This document shows, piece after piece, positions 18,455 to 27,909 of a stretch of DNA of 64,000 nt; the stretch's first letter is position 1, and every line of letters begins with the position of its first letter. The position numbers were made by a program, and so were the translations under genes. This DNA comes from Sphingopyxis sp. USTB-05 (lineage in GTDB: Bacteria > Pseudomonadota > Alphaproteobacteria > Sphingomonadales > Sphingomonadaceae). The notes below the pieces were generated by a model. The model was not told where the DNA came from. It worked only from the letters and a program-made list of their open reading frames with translations, and ran no database searches. The stretch is taken from contig NZ_CP084712.1 in assembly GCF_023822045.1 (NCBI RefSeq), positions 1,922,001 through 1,986,000 of the forward strand. Direction: 5' to 3'.

Positions 18455-19131
18455 ACGATCCCCTCGACACCGGGGCGCTCGCCAGCATCATCGGCGACGC
18501 TCCGGGCGATCCGGCGCTCTATGATCTGGCGCTGACGCACGGCAGCACCGGGCGCGCCGACTATCAACGGCTCGAGTTTCTGGGCGACCGTGTCCTGGGG
18601 CTCGTGATTGCGTCTGAACTCTACACGCGCTTCCCCACCGCAAGCGAAGGCGAGATGTCGTCGCGGCTGCACGTGCTCGCGGCGGGCGCGACGTGCGCTG
18701 CGGTGGCGCGCAAGCTCGATCTGACCGCACTGATCCGCTTCGGCGCGCAGGCACGTAACGACGGCGGGCGATACAGCGACAATATTGCTGCCGACGCGAT
18801 GGAAGCCCTGATCGGCGCACTCTATCTCGACAAAGGTGCTGATGCGGCGCGGCAGTTCATCCTGACCCATTGGAACGAAATGATCGACGGGCAGCAGGCG
18901 GCGCCGAAACATCCGAAGGCGGCGCTTCAGGAATGGGCGCTCGCACGCAAACGCCGCCCGCCCGAGTATGAAATCGTCTCACGCGAAGGCCCCGACCACG
19001 CGCCGCGCTTTCGTATCGCGGTGAGCATCGGCAAGCTCGCCCGTGCTGAAGCCGAAGGTGCATCGAAACAAGCTGCCGAAAAGGCGGCGGCGGCGGCGTT
19101 GCTCGCCGAACTCGAAGGAATGAAATTATGA
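18451..19131 (+). CDS. rnc: Ribonuclease III
   Basis: 226 residues from a TTG start that overlaps the lepB stop (TTGA). This start was chosen because [15 protein letters not shown] gives the normal RNase III length, while the longer frame runs back through lepB in a different reading frame. The RNase III signature [13 protein letters not shown] carries E42 and D46; a second acidic pair is in [19 protein letters not shown]-terminal double-stranded RNA-binding domain follows ([10 protein letters not shown] to [12 protein letters not shown]). It processes rRNA precursors and structured mRNAs. It is translationally coupled to both lepB and era. Confidence 0.94.
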   Translation: MNDPLDTGALASIIGDAPGDPALYDLALTHGSTGRADYQRLEFLGDRVLGLVIASELYTRFPTASEGEMSSRLHVLAAGATCAAVARKLDLTALIRFGAQARNDGGRYSDNIAADAMEALIGALYLDKGADAARQFILTHWNEMIDGQQAAPKHPKAALQEWALARKRRPPEYEIVSREGPDHAPRFRIAVSIGKLARAEAEGASKQAAEKAAAAALLAELEGMKL

Positions 19132-20021
19132 CCCAGCATTGCGGTTTTGTCGCCGTCGTCGGCGCGCCCAACGCGGGAAAATCGACCATCGTCAACGCAC
19201 TCGTCGGCCAGAAGGTCGCGATCGTCAGCCCAAAGGCGCAAACGACGCGCACACGGTTGATGGGCGTCGCTATGGACGGCGAGACACAGATCGTTCTGAT
19301 CGATACGCCGGGCATCTTTGCCCCCACCCGCCGGCTCGACCGCGCGATGGTCGCGGCGGCGTGGAACAGCCTCGATCAGGCCGAGGCGATCCTGGTCATG
19401 ATCGACGCCGCCGCCAAGCTCGGCGAACGTGCGGAGCGCGTGCTGCAGGGAATCGAGGGGCGGCCCGAGAAGAAGTTTCTTGTGCTCAACAAGGTTGACC
19501 TGACCAAGAAGGACAAGCTGCTAACGATCGCGACCCAGCTCAATGAGCGCGTCAAATTCGACGAAACCTTCTTCATCTCAGCCAGCACCGGCGACGGGGT
19601 TCCCGAACTCAAGACGACACTGTCGAAGCTGATGCCCGAAGGGCCTTGGCACTTTCCCGAAGATGAGGTCAGCGACGCGCCCGAACGCATGCTAGCCGCC
19701 GAGATCACGCGCGAACAGCTTTACCGCCAGCTCCACGAGGAACTGCCTTATCAGTCGACGGTCGAGACCGAGAAGTTCACGACGCGCCCCGACGGAAGTG
19801 CCGAAATCCACCAGCAGATCCTTGTCGCACGCGACAACCAGCGCGCAATCATCCTGGGCCACAAGGGCGAGCGCATCAAGGAAATCGGCAGCAAGTCGCG
19901 CGCCGAACTGACCGAACTGCTGGGACGCAAGGTTCACCTGTTCCTGCATGTGAAGGTCAAGGCGAATTGGGACGAGGACCGCGGCGTCTATCGCGACATG
20001 GGGCTCGACTGGGTCGATTGA
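19128..20021 (+). CDS. era: GTPase Era
   Basis: 297 residues. GTPase motifs GAPNAGKST (G1), DTPG (G3) and NKVDL (G4), and a C-terminal KH domain with [18 protein letters not shown]. Era binds the 3' end of 16S rRNA during 30S maturation. The ATG overlaps the rnc stop (ATGA), the classical rnc-era arrangement linking rRNA processing and assembly. Confidence 0.97.
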   Translation: MTQHCGFVAVVGAPNAGKSTIVNALVGQKVAIVSPKAQTTRTRLMGVAMDGETQIVLIDTPGIFAPTRRLDRAMVAAAWNSLDQAEAILVMIDAAAKLGERAERVLQGIEGRPEKKFLVLNKVDLTKKDKLLTIATQLNERVKFDETFFISASTGDGVPELKTTLSKLMPEGPWHFPEDEVSDAPERMLAAEITREQLYRQLHEELPYQSTVETEKFTTRPDGSAEIHQQILVARDNQRAIILGHKGERIKEIGSKSRAELTELLGRKVHLFLHVKVKANWDEDRGVYRDMGLDWVD

Positions 20022-20047
20022 GCCTGCGGGTACTTGCGGGAGAATAT

Positions 20048-20488
20048 ATGGAACGTCCGAAATCGATCATCGCCTTCGAAAGGGCTTTCTGGGCTTCTTT
20101 CGCGGTTGGCCTGCTAGGTGGGATTTTGAGCTGGAATCAGGTGCTTGCGGCCTATGAGCGCGAGCCGTCGATTGCTGCGATGGGCTTTGGCAGCGGGTTT
20201 CTGATCTCAATCTGGTGCATCAGCTTGGCGTGCCAGTTCCTCTTCTGGTATCTTATTGCGCGCAAGGCTAGCAATGTAACGCGATGGGTCTACGTCGTGC
20301 TAATGGGCCTTGGCATTATTTCGGCACTCGCGACGATTAATGATCCCGCCATGCCCGGCGGCGTCTCATGGATTTTCAGCCTCGCGTCGAGCGCGCTGAC
20401 CGCGCTTGCTATCTTTTTCCTATTTCGGCCCGATGCGTCGGATTGGCTGACCAAAAAGCGGTATGTCGATCCAGATACCTTCCGCTAG
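20048..20488 (+). CDS. Small integral membrane protein, unknown
   Basis: 146 residues with four predicted transmembrane helices (about 11-28, 46-67, 78-95 and 104-128) and no recognised catalytic motif. A GGGAG ribosome site precedes the ATG by about 8 bases. It lies 26 bp after era, so it probably shares that transcript, but it is not part of the usual rnc-era set. Its end faces the convergent lipase gene with 3 bp between the stop codons. Confidence 0.75.
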   Translation: MERPKSIIAFERAFWASFAVGLLGGILSWNQVLAAYEREPSIAAMGFGSGFLISIWCISLACQFLFWYLIARKASNVTRWVYVVLMGLGIISALATINDPAMPGGVSWIFSLASSALTALAIFFLFRPDASDWLTKKRYVDPDTFR

Positions 20489-20491
20489 TCG

Positions 20492-21616
20492 CTAAATCCT
20501 CCGACAGTCATTCGGCGGCGCGTTCCCGTCGAAGCGCGCCGTGATCCAGCCGATCGTTTCCTGCGCGCTGTCGCGCGCGGCATCGACATGACCGCCCGTC
20601 ATCTCGATCCAGCGCAGCGCCGTACCGCGGCGGCAGACGGATTTCGCAAATTTGCGGGTGACGGCGGGGGCGATGATCGTGTCCTTGCTGCTTTGCGCGA
20701 TCAGCAGAGGTCCCGGCACGCGTGCCGGATCGACGCTGTTGGCGCGGGCGAAGCTTCCCCATGGTTCGATTTTGGCGATGTCCTTGTTCTTCGTGGCGCG
20801 AACAATGGTCAGGACGCCGAGGATCATGCCGAACTTCGGCTTCTTTTCCAGGCTGATGCAGTTATTCTCCGCCAGTCGGTGGATGATGCCCTGGTTCGTG
20901 CGGTTGGCTATGCCGTCCATCGAGAAGCCATAGAGCGTCGACCAGCTATGCAGCGTAAAGGATAGGAGAAGTGCGCGCGCATTCTTGTCGCTGCCCTCGC
21001 GCAGATTGGCCGCCAGATCGGTCGGGGGCGCCGCTGCAGCAGTGGCCACGAGCCGCAAGTCGGGCGCATGTGAGCGCGCGGCTATCGCGGTCCAAAGCGC
21101 CGCATGGGCGCCTTGCGATTCACCCCATACCGCGAAGTCGGCGCCCGCAGCGGCGCCCGGGATTTCGCGCGCCGCGCGCACCGCGTCGAGAACCGCATTG
21201 GCAGTATCCTGACCAACGAGAAAAGGGTGCATCGTAGAGCTTGCGAGGCCGATATAGTCGGGCGCGACCACAACATAACCGCTGCGGACGGCATCCATTC
21301 CGGCGGTCGCCGCGAAGAAGTTCGGACTGAGCGAGGGCGCGCATTTTTCGGCGACGCCCCATGCGCCGTGGGTCCAGGCGATAACGCGGCGCGGACGCGA
21401 CGGCATCGCTTCCATCGGGGCCGCAACGATGCCCGTTACCGCGAGGCGCTGACCATTGCCGTTCGTCGTCCAATATTGCACGCGCCAGGCCTGCACGCCC
21501 GCTGGCGTATCCTGCATCGGGTCGGCCGATATCAGGCGCCCCGCCTGTTGAGCGGCGGCGGGTAAGGAAAATATGGACAGAATGGAAAGCAGGAAGGCGG
21601 CGAGCAGGTGGCGCAT
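20492..21616 (-). CDS. Secreted lipase-family alpha/beta hydrolase
   Basis: 374 residues with a signal peptide (AAFLLSILSIFSLPAAAQ). Alpha/beta hydrolase of the secretory lipase (LIP) type: nucleophile elbow GESQG near residue 166, VIAWTHGAWG oxyanion region, aspartate in LLIAQSSKDTIIAP and histidine in TGGHVDAARDS. It likely acts on esters in the periplasm or outside the cell; the exact substrate is unknown. It is monocistronic between the convergent membrane-protein gene and the topA 3' end. Confidence 0.85.
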   Translation of the reverse strand: MRHLLAAFLLSILSIFSLPAAAQQAGRLISADPMQDTPAGVQAWRVQYWTTNGNGQRLAVTGIVAAPMEAMPSRPRRVIAWTHGAWGVAEKCAPSLSPNFFAATAGMDAVRSGYVVVAPDYIGLASSTMHPFLVGQDTANAVLDAVRAAREIPGAAAGADFAVWGESQGAHAALWTAIAARSHAPDLRLVATAAAAPPTDLAANLREGSDKNARALLLSFTLHSWSTLYGFSMDGIANRTNQGIIHRLAENNCISLEKKPKFGMILGVLTIVRATKNKDIAKIEPWGSFARANSVDPARVPGPLLIAQSSKDTIIAPAVTRKFAKSVCRRGTALRWIEMTGGHVDAARDSAQETIGWITARFDGNAPPNDCRRI

Positions 21617-21684
21617 GGACAGTCTCCCGGATGCGCCACCCTATCATGCCTTGGCAGCGGCGCAAACGCCGCCGGTCGAGACAG

Positions 21685-24249
21685 TTATTCCGCCGCCGCC
21701 TTTTTGGCCGGAGCTTTCTTTGCAGCCGTTTTCTTGGCCGCGGGCTTCTTAGCCGCAGCTTTCTTCGGTGCCGCCTTTTTCTTGCCCTTCGCCGGCCCCT
21801 TCGCCGCGCGCGCGTCGATCAACGCGATCGCTTCTTCCAGCGTCAGCGTCGCCGGATCTGCTGTCTTGGGCAGGGTTGCATTGGTCGTGCCATCGGTGAC
21901 GTAAGGACCGAATCGCCCTTCCATCAGCTTCATCTCGCCGCCGCTTGTCGGATGTGGGCCGAAGGTATTGAGCGGCTCGGCCTTGGTCCGTCCGCGCCCG
22001 CCGCCCGCAGCAGCTTCGGCGATGCGCACGACCGCGGCGTTCATGCCGATATCGAAGATTTCGGCGGTGCCCGTCAGTTTCGCATATTTGCCGTCGTGGA
22101 GCAGATAGGGGCCATAACGCCCCAGCCCTGCCATGATCGTCTTGCCGCTTTCGGGATGCACCCCGACCTCGCGCGGCAGGCTCAGCAGTCGCAGTGCATA
22201 ATCAAGGTCGAAATCCTCGCCCGGAATATCCTTCGGGATCGACGACCGCTTCGCCTCCTTGCCGTCACCGAGCTGGATATACGGGCCAAAGCGCCCGCTG
22301 CGCTTCGTCACCTCCAGCCCGCTGTCGGGATCATTTCCCATCGTCTCGGGACCGGTATCCGCACCGTCGCTACCGCCTGGCTGCGCAAACTTCCGGGTGA
22401 ATTTGCAGTCGGGATAGTTGCTGCACGCGATAAACGGCCCGAACTTGCCGCCGCGCAGCGCGAGGCGCCCGGTGCCGCAATTGGGGCAGAGGCGCGGGTC
22501 GCTGCCGTCGCCCTTGTCCGGGAAGAGATAGGGGCCGAGGAATTCGTCGAGCGCCGCGGTGATCTCCGACGGCTTCTGCTCCATCACTTCGCCGGTGCGC
22601 GGTTTGAAATCGCGCCAGAAGCGCTCAAGCACCGCCTGCCATTGTGCACGACCGCCCGACACGTCGTCGAGTTCTTCCTCGAGCCCGGCGGTGAAATCAT
22701 AGCCGACATAACGTTCGAAGAAGCGTTCGAGGAACGCCGTCAGCAGCCGCCCGCTCTCCTCTGGGATGAAGCGGTTCTTCTCGACCGTCACATAAGCGCG
22801 GTCCTTGAGCACCTGCAGGATCGAGGCATAGGTCGACGGACGCCCAATGCCGAGTTCCTCCATCTTCTTGACGAGGCTCGCTTCGGAATAGCGCGGCGGC
22901 GGCTGTGTCTCGTGGCTTTCGACCTCGACGCCGGTTTTCGCCGGCGCATCGCCCTTTGCCATCGCCGGCAACAGGCGCGCATCCTCGTCGTCGCCAGCAT
23001 CGTCGCGGCTTTCGTCGTAGAGTGCAAGGAATCCAGGGAATTTCACCACCTGTCCCGTCGCGCGCATCACCGTCTTGCCGGTGCCGTCGGACAGATCGAC
23101 GCTGGTGCGTTCGAGCCGCGCCGACGCCATCTGGCTCGCGAGCGCACGCTTCCAGATCAGCTCGTAGAGGCGGCCATGATCGCCGCTGCCTGCCTTGTCC
23201 TTCGAAAAGTCGGTCGGGCGGATCGCCTCATGCGCTTCCTGCGCATTCTTTGCCTTGGTCTGATACTGGCGCGGCTGGTCGGGGACATAGCCACCGTCGT
23301 AGCGCGTCGCGATGGCTTTGCGGGCCGCGCTGATCGCGCTTCCATCCATCTGAACGCCGTCGGTACGCATATAGGTGATCGCGCCATCCTCGTAGAGCGC
23401 CTGCGCCACGCGCATCGTGTGGCTTGCGGAGAAGCCGAGCTTGCGCGCGGCTTCCTGTTGCAGCGTCGAGGTCGTGAACGGCGGCGGCGGATTGCGCGTC
23501 AGCGGCTTGGTCTCGACCGCATCGACAGTGAAATGGCCCGCCTTCACATCAGCTTCGGCGGCGCGCGCGTCGGCCTCGTTCGTGATCGAGAGGCGCTCGA
23601 TCTTGTCGCCGCGCCAGCGCGAAAGCCGCGCCTTGAACGGCGTACCGCCCATCTCGAACAGGCCGGTCACCGACCAATATTGCTGCGCAACAAAAGCCTC
23701 GATCTCGCGCTCGCGCTCGACCACCAGCCGCAGCGCGACCGACTGGACGCGGCCGGCCGATTTTGCTCCGGGCAGTTTGCGCCACAGCACCGGCGACAGG
23801 GTGAAGCCGACGAGATAGTCGAGCGCGCGGCGCGCCCGGTAGGCGTCGATCAAATCGGTGTCGAGCTCGCGCGGATGCGCCATCGCATCGGTCACGGCCT
23901 GCTTGGTGATTGCGTTGAAGGTGACGCGATCGACCAACGCCGGCAGCGCCTTCTTGCTGCGCAACAACTCCTGCACATGCCAGCTAATCGCCTCGCCCTC
24001 GCGATCAGGGTCAGTCGCGAGAATCAGTCGATCGGCGCCCTTCGCGGCGTCCTGAATTTCCTTCATCCGCTTCGTTTTGTCGGGATACAACTGCCACTGC
24101 ATCGCAAAGCCGTCGTCAGGATCGACCGAGCCGTCCTTGGGCGGCAAGTCGCGAACATGGCCATAGCTGGCCAGAACCTTGAAATCGCGACCGAGATATT
24201 TCTCGATCGTTTTCGCCTTTGCGGGCGATTCCACAATTACCAATTGCAT
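21685..24249 (-). CDS. topA: DNA topoisomerase I
   Basis: 854 residues; relaxes negative supercoils. Toprim domain with E7 (VIVESPAKAK) and DPDRE near residue 80, active-site tyrosine Y293 in ITYMRTDG, one clear C4 zinc finger (CPNCGTGRL...CSNYPDC), several topoisomerase C-terminal repeats ending around residue 790, and a Lys/Ala-rich tail of roughly 40 residues built on AAKKPAAKK-like units, a feature of alphaproteobacterial TopA. The ATG at 24249 gives the conserved N-terminus QLVIVESPAKAK. It has no Shine-Dalgarno sequence, because a hairpin and T6 tract (24251-24306) end 1 base before it. An in-frame GTG at 24279 would place the start within the hairpin loop. Confidence 0.95.
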   Translation of the reverse strand: MQLVIVESPAKAKTIEKYLGRDFKVLASYGHVRDLPPKDGSVDPDDGFAMQWQLYPDKTKRMKEIQDAAKGADRLILATDPDREGEAISWHVQELLRSKKALPALVDRVTFNAITKQAVTDAMAHPRELDTDLIDAYRARRALDYLVGFTLSPVLWRKLPGAKSAGRVQSVALRLVVEREREIEAFVAQQYWSVTGLFEMGGTPFKARLSRWRGDKIERLSITNEADARAAEADVKAGHFTVDAVETKPLTRNPPPPFTTSTLQQEAARKLGFSASHTMRVAQALYEDGAITYMRTDGVQMDGSAISAARKAIATRYDGGYVPDQPRQYQTKAKNAQEAHEAIRPTDFSKDKAGSGDHGRLYELIWKRALASQMASARLERTSVDLSDGTGKTVMRATGQVVKFPGFLALYDESRDDAGDDEDARLLPAMAKGDAPAKTGVEVESHETQPPPRYSEASLVKKMEELGIGRPSTYASILQVLKDRAYVTVEKNRFIPEESGRLLTAFLERFFERYVGYDFTAGLEEELDDVSGGRAQWQAVLERFWRDFKPRTGEVMEQKPSEITAALDEFLGPYLFPDKGDGSDPRLCPNCGTGRLALRGGKFGPFIACSNYPDCKFTRKFAQPGGSDGADTGPETMGNDPDSGLEVTKRSGRFGPYIQLGDGKEAKRSSIPKDIPGEDFDLDYALRLLSLPREVGVHPESGKTIMAGLGRYGPYLLHDGKYAKLTGTAEIFDIGMNAAVVRIAEAAAGGGRGRTKAEPLNTFGPHPTSGGEMKLMEGRFGPYVTDGTTNATLPKTADPATLTLEEAIALIDARAAKGPAKGKKKAAPKKAAAKKPAAKKTAAKKAPAKKAAAE

Positions 24250-24250
24250 T

Positions 24251-24306
24251 AAAAAACTATCCCCGTCACCGGCTCTCACATGTACGCGCGAGGGTGGCGG
24301 GGATAG
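24251..24306 (-). terminator. Intrinsic terminator/attenuator abutting the topA start
   Basis: On the minus strand, 24306-24293 and 24270-24257 form a 14-bp stem with 13 matches (GGTGACGGGGATAG side included), a 22-nt loop, and then six T residues at 24256-24251. It terminates the VWA gene (stop at 24334), yet its T tract ends one base before the topA ATG. A second hairpin (AGCTTGA/TCAAGCT, 24305-24323) overlaps its base. Confidence 0.8.
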
Positions 24307-24333
24307 CTTGATTCCGTCAAGCTGGATTTTTTC

Positions 24334-25956
24334 TTATCCATCCTGCCATTTGAAATCGGCGGGCAGGATGCATTTGCCGGCGTCATATTTGCCGACACTG
24401 CGGATGATTTCCTGGTCGTCAGGCTCGACGCGGCGGCCGCTGATCTGGCTGTCGATCACACGGCGGACGAGCGCATCGAGCTTGGTCACAAGATAGCAGT
24501 CGATCGCCGGCGGCGCGTGCGGATCGCCGACGCCGCTGTCGTCGGTCAGGAACAGATAGCGCGACTGCGTCGCTGCCGCCATCGCGCGCATCGCATATTC
24601 GGCCTTGTCAGCGACGCCCGAGGCGGCGACCGGCGTGATATGAATGCGCTTGGCGCGCGCAGCCTCCGCAGCAGCCCAAGTCCTGCCGAACTTGTCGTCG
24701 TGCGGCGGCGCGTCGGCGACGAGCAGCAAGGACTTCACCGCGTCGGGACGCCAGTCCTGCCCGACCGCGCGGATCATCGCCTGATCCATCGCCTCGGGAT
24801 AGTCGCCACCACCGTTCGCATCCTGCCGCGCCAGCGCGCCCTGCACGCGCCCAATGTCGCGATCGAAGGCAACCGTGCGCGTGACATAATCATCGCCAAG
24901 GTCGCGGTAGAAGACAAAGCCGATCCGGATATCGAGATCGCGGTGCTTCGCCGTAATCGCGCCGATGATAGAGCGGAGTTCGGCCTGTAAATAGTTGATC
25001 TCGTCGCCCATGCTGCCCGTCGTGTCGACGACCAGCATCAGGTCGAGCTTGGTCGCTTTCGTCGCCGCCTGGTTCGCGGTCAGGCCGACGACCTGCCCGC
25101 CTGCGGCATTGGCGACCAGAACCGGTCGTGCGTCGGCGATGTTGCGCCCGGCCTTTCGCGCCGAAACGGTGATTCGTTCGCTCAGCCGGTCGAGCCCGGG
25201 GAAAAAGACCGCGCTGCCGTCGGCCTGCGTCGCCATGGTGATGCTGTTGCCGTCGCTGCACGTCACCACGACGTCGGCGAAGGGGATCGGCTGGCCGCTG
25301 CGGTCATTGACCTTCACCGTCACGACGCGCGTGGTATCGACCCGCGGCAGGTTGCGGACTTCCTGCCCCAGATCGCCGCTGCGATTGACGTAGGCGACGT
25401 AGAGCTCGGGGTTGAGCAGGTCGTCATGCTCGCCCGCGGTCAATATGCCCGATTGGGGTTGCGGCTGCGGCCGTGGATAGGAACGCGGAGGGACGATGCC
25501 AGGGCTGACGCGTGCGAAATCCGAAGACGAGCCCGGGGTCGGCGCGGCCGAAGCGGGCGGCGGCGGGAGCGCCTCAGCGGCGGAATAGCTGGAACCAGCG
25601 CCCGCTCGCGATCGAGATACCACCACCTCGGCAGCATCGTCGGAATAGGATGGGGGCGGCGGAGCCATTGGCGGAGGGGGCGGCGGCGGCGGAGGTGGTG
25701 GTGGCGGCGGAGGGGCGGGCTCGACGGCCATTGCCTCTTCGCGATCACGTTTCTCGCTCCCCCGCGTGTTGATGCTGCCATTCAACGGCTGCGGCTGGGG
25801 CTGCATCTCTGGATCGAGCTGGGGCAAGGGCGCGGCGTTGCGGCAGAAGCCCTGGTCAGGAGAAGGCCGCGAATGCGCCATCGCGAGCGGTATTGGTGCG
25901 GGCGCTGCGGCCAGTACGGCAACCATAGTCACGCTTGTCAGAAACCGGCTTCGCAT
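24334..25956 (-). CDS. Secreted von Willebrand factor A domain protein with polyproline region
   Basis: 540 residues. Signal peptide (RSRFLTSVTMVAVLAAAP...LAMA), then a low-complexity region with a run of 15 prolines near residues 82-96, a carboxypeptidase-regulatory-like beta domain (VKVNDRSGQPIPFADVVVTC), and a VWA domain with the MIDAS motif DTTGSMGDE and a following TPV-type loop. VWA proteins of this sort bind protein partners through a divalent cation in the periplasm or on the surface; the partner is unknown. The ATG at 25956 is preceded by GGGGAG at 25964-25969, which decides the start over upstream ATGs. Elongation factor P would be needed for the proline run. Confidence 0.85.
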   Translation of the reverse strand: MRSRFLTSVTMVAVLAAAPAPIPLAMAHSRPSPDQGFCRNAAPLPQLDPEMQPQPQPLNGSINTRGSEKRDREEAMAVEPAPPPPPPPPPPPPPPPMAPPPPSYSDDAAEVVVSRSRAGAGSSYSAAEALPPPPASAAPTPGSSSDFARVSPGIVPPRSYPRPQPQPQSGILTAGEHDDLLNPELYVAYVNRSGDLGQEVRNLPRVDTTRVVTVKVNDRSGQPIPFADVVVTCSDGNSITMATQADGSAVFFPGLDRLSERITVSARKAGRNIADARPVLVANAAGGQVVGLTANQAATKATKLDLMLVVDTTGSMGDEINYLQAELRSIIGAITAKHRDLDIRIGFVFYRDLGDDYVTRTVAFDRDIGRVQGALARQDANGGGDYPEAMDQAMIRAVGQDWRPDAVKSLLLVADAPPHDDKFGRTWAAAEAARAKRIHITPVAASGVADKAEYAMRAMAAATQSRYLFLTDDSGVGDPHAPPAIDCYLVTKLDALVRRVIDSQISGRRVEPDDQEIIRSVGKYDAGKCILPADFKWQDG

Positions 25957-26071
25957 CAACAAACTCCCCACCATGTGATACAATATCATTAGCCTGTGGC
26001 TCGGCCGCTGAACTGTGGCTGAACCGCGATGAGGCGTTAGATTGTCAAGGGTTAGCCAGCAGTGCAGCCAA

Positions 26072-27157
26072 TCACATCAGCGAAATCTTCCCGCCGGCAT
26101 GGCGCTCGACACGGCCTGCCAACTCGAGTTCGAGCAAAATCAGTTGCACCGTAGACGCGTCCTGTCCCGATTGACGCACCAGTTCATCGACCGCGACCGG
26201 CGTCGGCCCCAGCAAGTCAATCAGCGACCGGCGCCCGCCTTCGCACGCCTCCGCTGGCGCAGGAGCGGCGGCGTAGCGTTGCACGGGCTCGCGCACCATC
26301 CGCACGTCGATCGGCCCGACCGCTTCGAGGACATCGTCGACTGTCTGAATGAGCGTCGCGCCCTCGCGGATCAGCAGATTGCAGCCCTGCGCGCGCGGGT
26401 CCAGCGGCGAGCCTGGAACCGCCATCACCTCGCGCCCATAGTCGCCGGCACGCCGTGCGGTGATCAGCGATCCTGACCGCGGCGCCGCCTCGATCACGAC
26501 CGTGCCGTGCGCGATCCCGGCGATGATGCGATTGCGCGTCGGGAAGTGGCGCGCGAGTGGTTCGGTCCCCGGCGGCTGTTCGGCGATCAACAACTGGTCG
26601 CTCGCGATCTTTTCCTGCAGCGCGGCGTTTTCGGGCGGAAAGGCGATGTCGATTCCGCTCGCGATCACGCCCGCCGTCGAGCCCCCGAGCGCGCCGATAT
26701 GCGCGGCGGTGTCGACACCACGCGCAAGGCCGCTGACAACCGTGACATCGCGGGCGGCGAGGTCCGCCGCGAGTTGGCGCGCGTAGCGGCAGGCGACCGC
26801 CGACGCGTTGCGCGCGCCGACGATCGCGACGCATGGACGCCGCAGCATGGACGCATCGCCGCGCACGACAACAACCGGCGGCGCCCCCTCTACCTCACGC
26901 AGCATCGGCGAATAATCATCCTCGTCGCTGAAAATATGCCGCGCGCCAAGCGCCGCCACACGCTCGACCTCGCGCTCGGCAACATCAAGGGAGGCGATGC
27001 GCGCCTTCCCTGCCCCACCGCGCAGTACGAGATTGGGAAGTGCGTCGAGCGCCGCCTCGCCCGAACCAAAGCGCAACATCAACTGGTGCCAGCTGACCGG
27101 CCCGACGTGCGGCGTGCGAATCAGCCGGAGCCGCGCCAGCCGCTCGGAGTGGGTCAC
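26072..27157 (-). CDS. dprA: DNA processing protein DprA/Smf
   Basis: 361 residues. N-terminal helix-hairpin-helix-like region (VGPVSWHQLMLRFGS), Rossmann fold DprA domain with CVAIVGARNAS, VSGLARGVDTAAHIGAL and SGSLITA, and a C-terminal winged-helix (ELVRQSGQDASTVQLILLELELAGRVER). It loads RecA on incoming single-stranded DNA during transformation. The GTG start overlaps the plsY stop (GTGA), the common plsY-dprA pairing. A longer open frame upstream overlaps plsY in another frame and is not used. Confidence 0.95.
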   Translation of the reverse strand: MTHSERLARLRLIRTPHVGPVSWHQLMLRFGSGEAALDALPNLVLRGGAGKARIASLDVAEREVERVAALGARHIFSDEDDYSPMLREVEGAPPVVVVRGDASMLRRPCVAIVGARNASAVACRYARQLAADLAARDVTVVSGLARGVDTAAHIGALGGSTAGVIASGIDIAFPPENAALQEKIASDQLLIAEQPPGTEPLARHFPTRNRIIAGIAHGTVVIEAAPRSGSLITARRAGDYGREVMAVPGSPLDPRAQGCNLLIREGATLIQTVDDVLEAVGPIDVRMVREPVQRYAAAPAPAEACEGGRRSLIDLLGPTPVAVDELVRQSGQDASTVQLILLELELAGRVERHAGGKISLM

Positions 27158-27774
27158 GCGCGCCCGGCTCCTTTGTCGGCGTCCTTGCTTCTGCCGATAC
27201 GCGGCTCGGTCCCGGCGCGCAGCCGCGCGATATTCTCTCGGTGCCGCCACAGCACGATGACCGCGAGACCCGCGAGCCCGATGGCGTAGATGGGATAACC
27301 TAAGGCGAGCGCGGCGATCGGTGCCGACACCGCGCCGAGCATCCCGCCGAGCGAGGATATGCGGAGCAACAAGACTGCCGCGAGCCACACGATGGCGAAA
27401 ATAAGTCCGATCGGCCAGGCGAGCGCAAGTGCAAGGCCCAGCAGCGTCGCGACCCCTTTCCCGCCCCGGAACTTCAGCCACACGGGATAGCAATGACCGA
27501 TCATCGCGGCAGCACCCGCTATCATCGCGGCATGTTCGCCGAGTTCGGGAACGAAATGGCGCGCGAGCAACACCGCCACCGCGCCCTTTGCACCGTCGAG
27601 GATCAGCGTCGCCGCCGCGAGCCCTTTGCGCCCCGTGCGTAGCACATTGGTCGCGCCGATATTGCCTGATCCGATCTGGCGCAGGTCGCCCGCACCGAAC
27701 AGTCGCGTGAGGATCACGCCGAACGGGATCGACCCCAAAAGGTAACCCGCAGCAATCAGCAAATATAAACTCAT
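27154..27774 (-). CDS. plsY: Glycerol-3-phosphate acyltransferase PlsY
   Basis: 206 residues with five or more membrane helices. Family motifs: GSIPFG near residue 14, RQIGSGNIGATNVLR, and GHCYPVWLKFRGGKGVATLLG. It transfers acyl from acyl-phosphate to glycerol-3-phosphate, the first step of phospholipid synthesis at the inner membrane. It is translationally coupled to dprA and divergent from murI. Confidence 0.96.
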   Translation of the reverse strand: MSLYLLIAAGYLLGSIPFGVILTRLFGAGDLRQIGSGNIGATNVLRTGRKGLAAATLILDGAKGAVAVLLARHFVPELGEHAAMIAGAAAMIGHCYPVWLKFRGGKGVATLLGLALALAWPIGLIFAIVWLAAVLLLRISSLGGMLGAVSAPIAALALGYPIYAIGLAGLAVIVLWRHRENIARLRAGTEPRIGRSKDADKGAGRA

Positions 27775-27909
27775 GACGTTCCCCGCTCGCTTTGAAGCAA
27801 TGTGGCGCCGTTACCCGAATCAATCAATGGATTCGGCAAGATTGGCAACCAAAGCGGACGAACTCGCCGCCCCATTGAGTGCCCCCCGGGTCGCTGCTAG
27901 GCGGGGCGC

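Noticed and set aside
21631..24252. Long plus-strand open frame of 873 codons opposite topA
   Set aside because: It is the antisense of topA in GC-rich DNA, Arg/His/Leu-rich with no domain pattern; topA's own motifs are complete.
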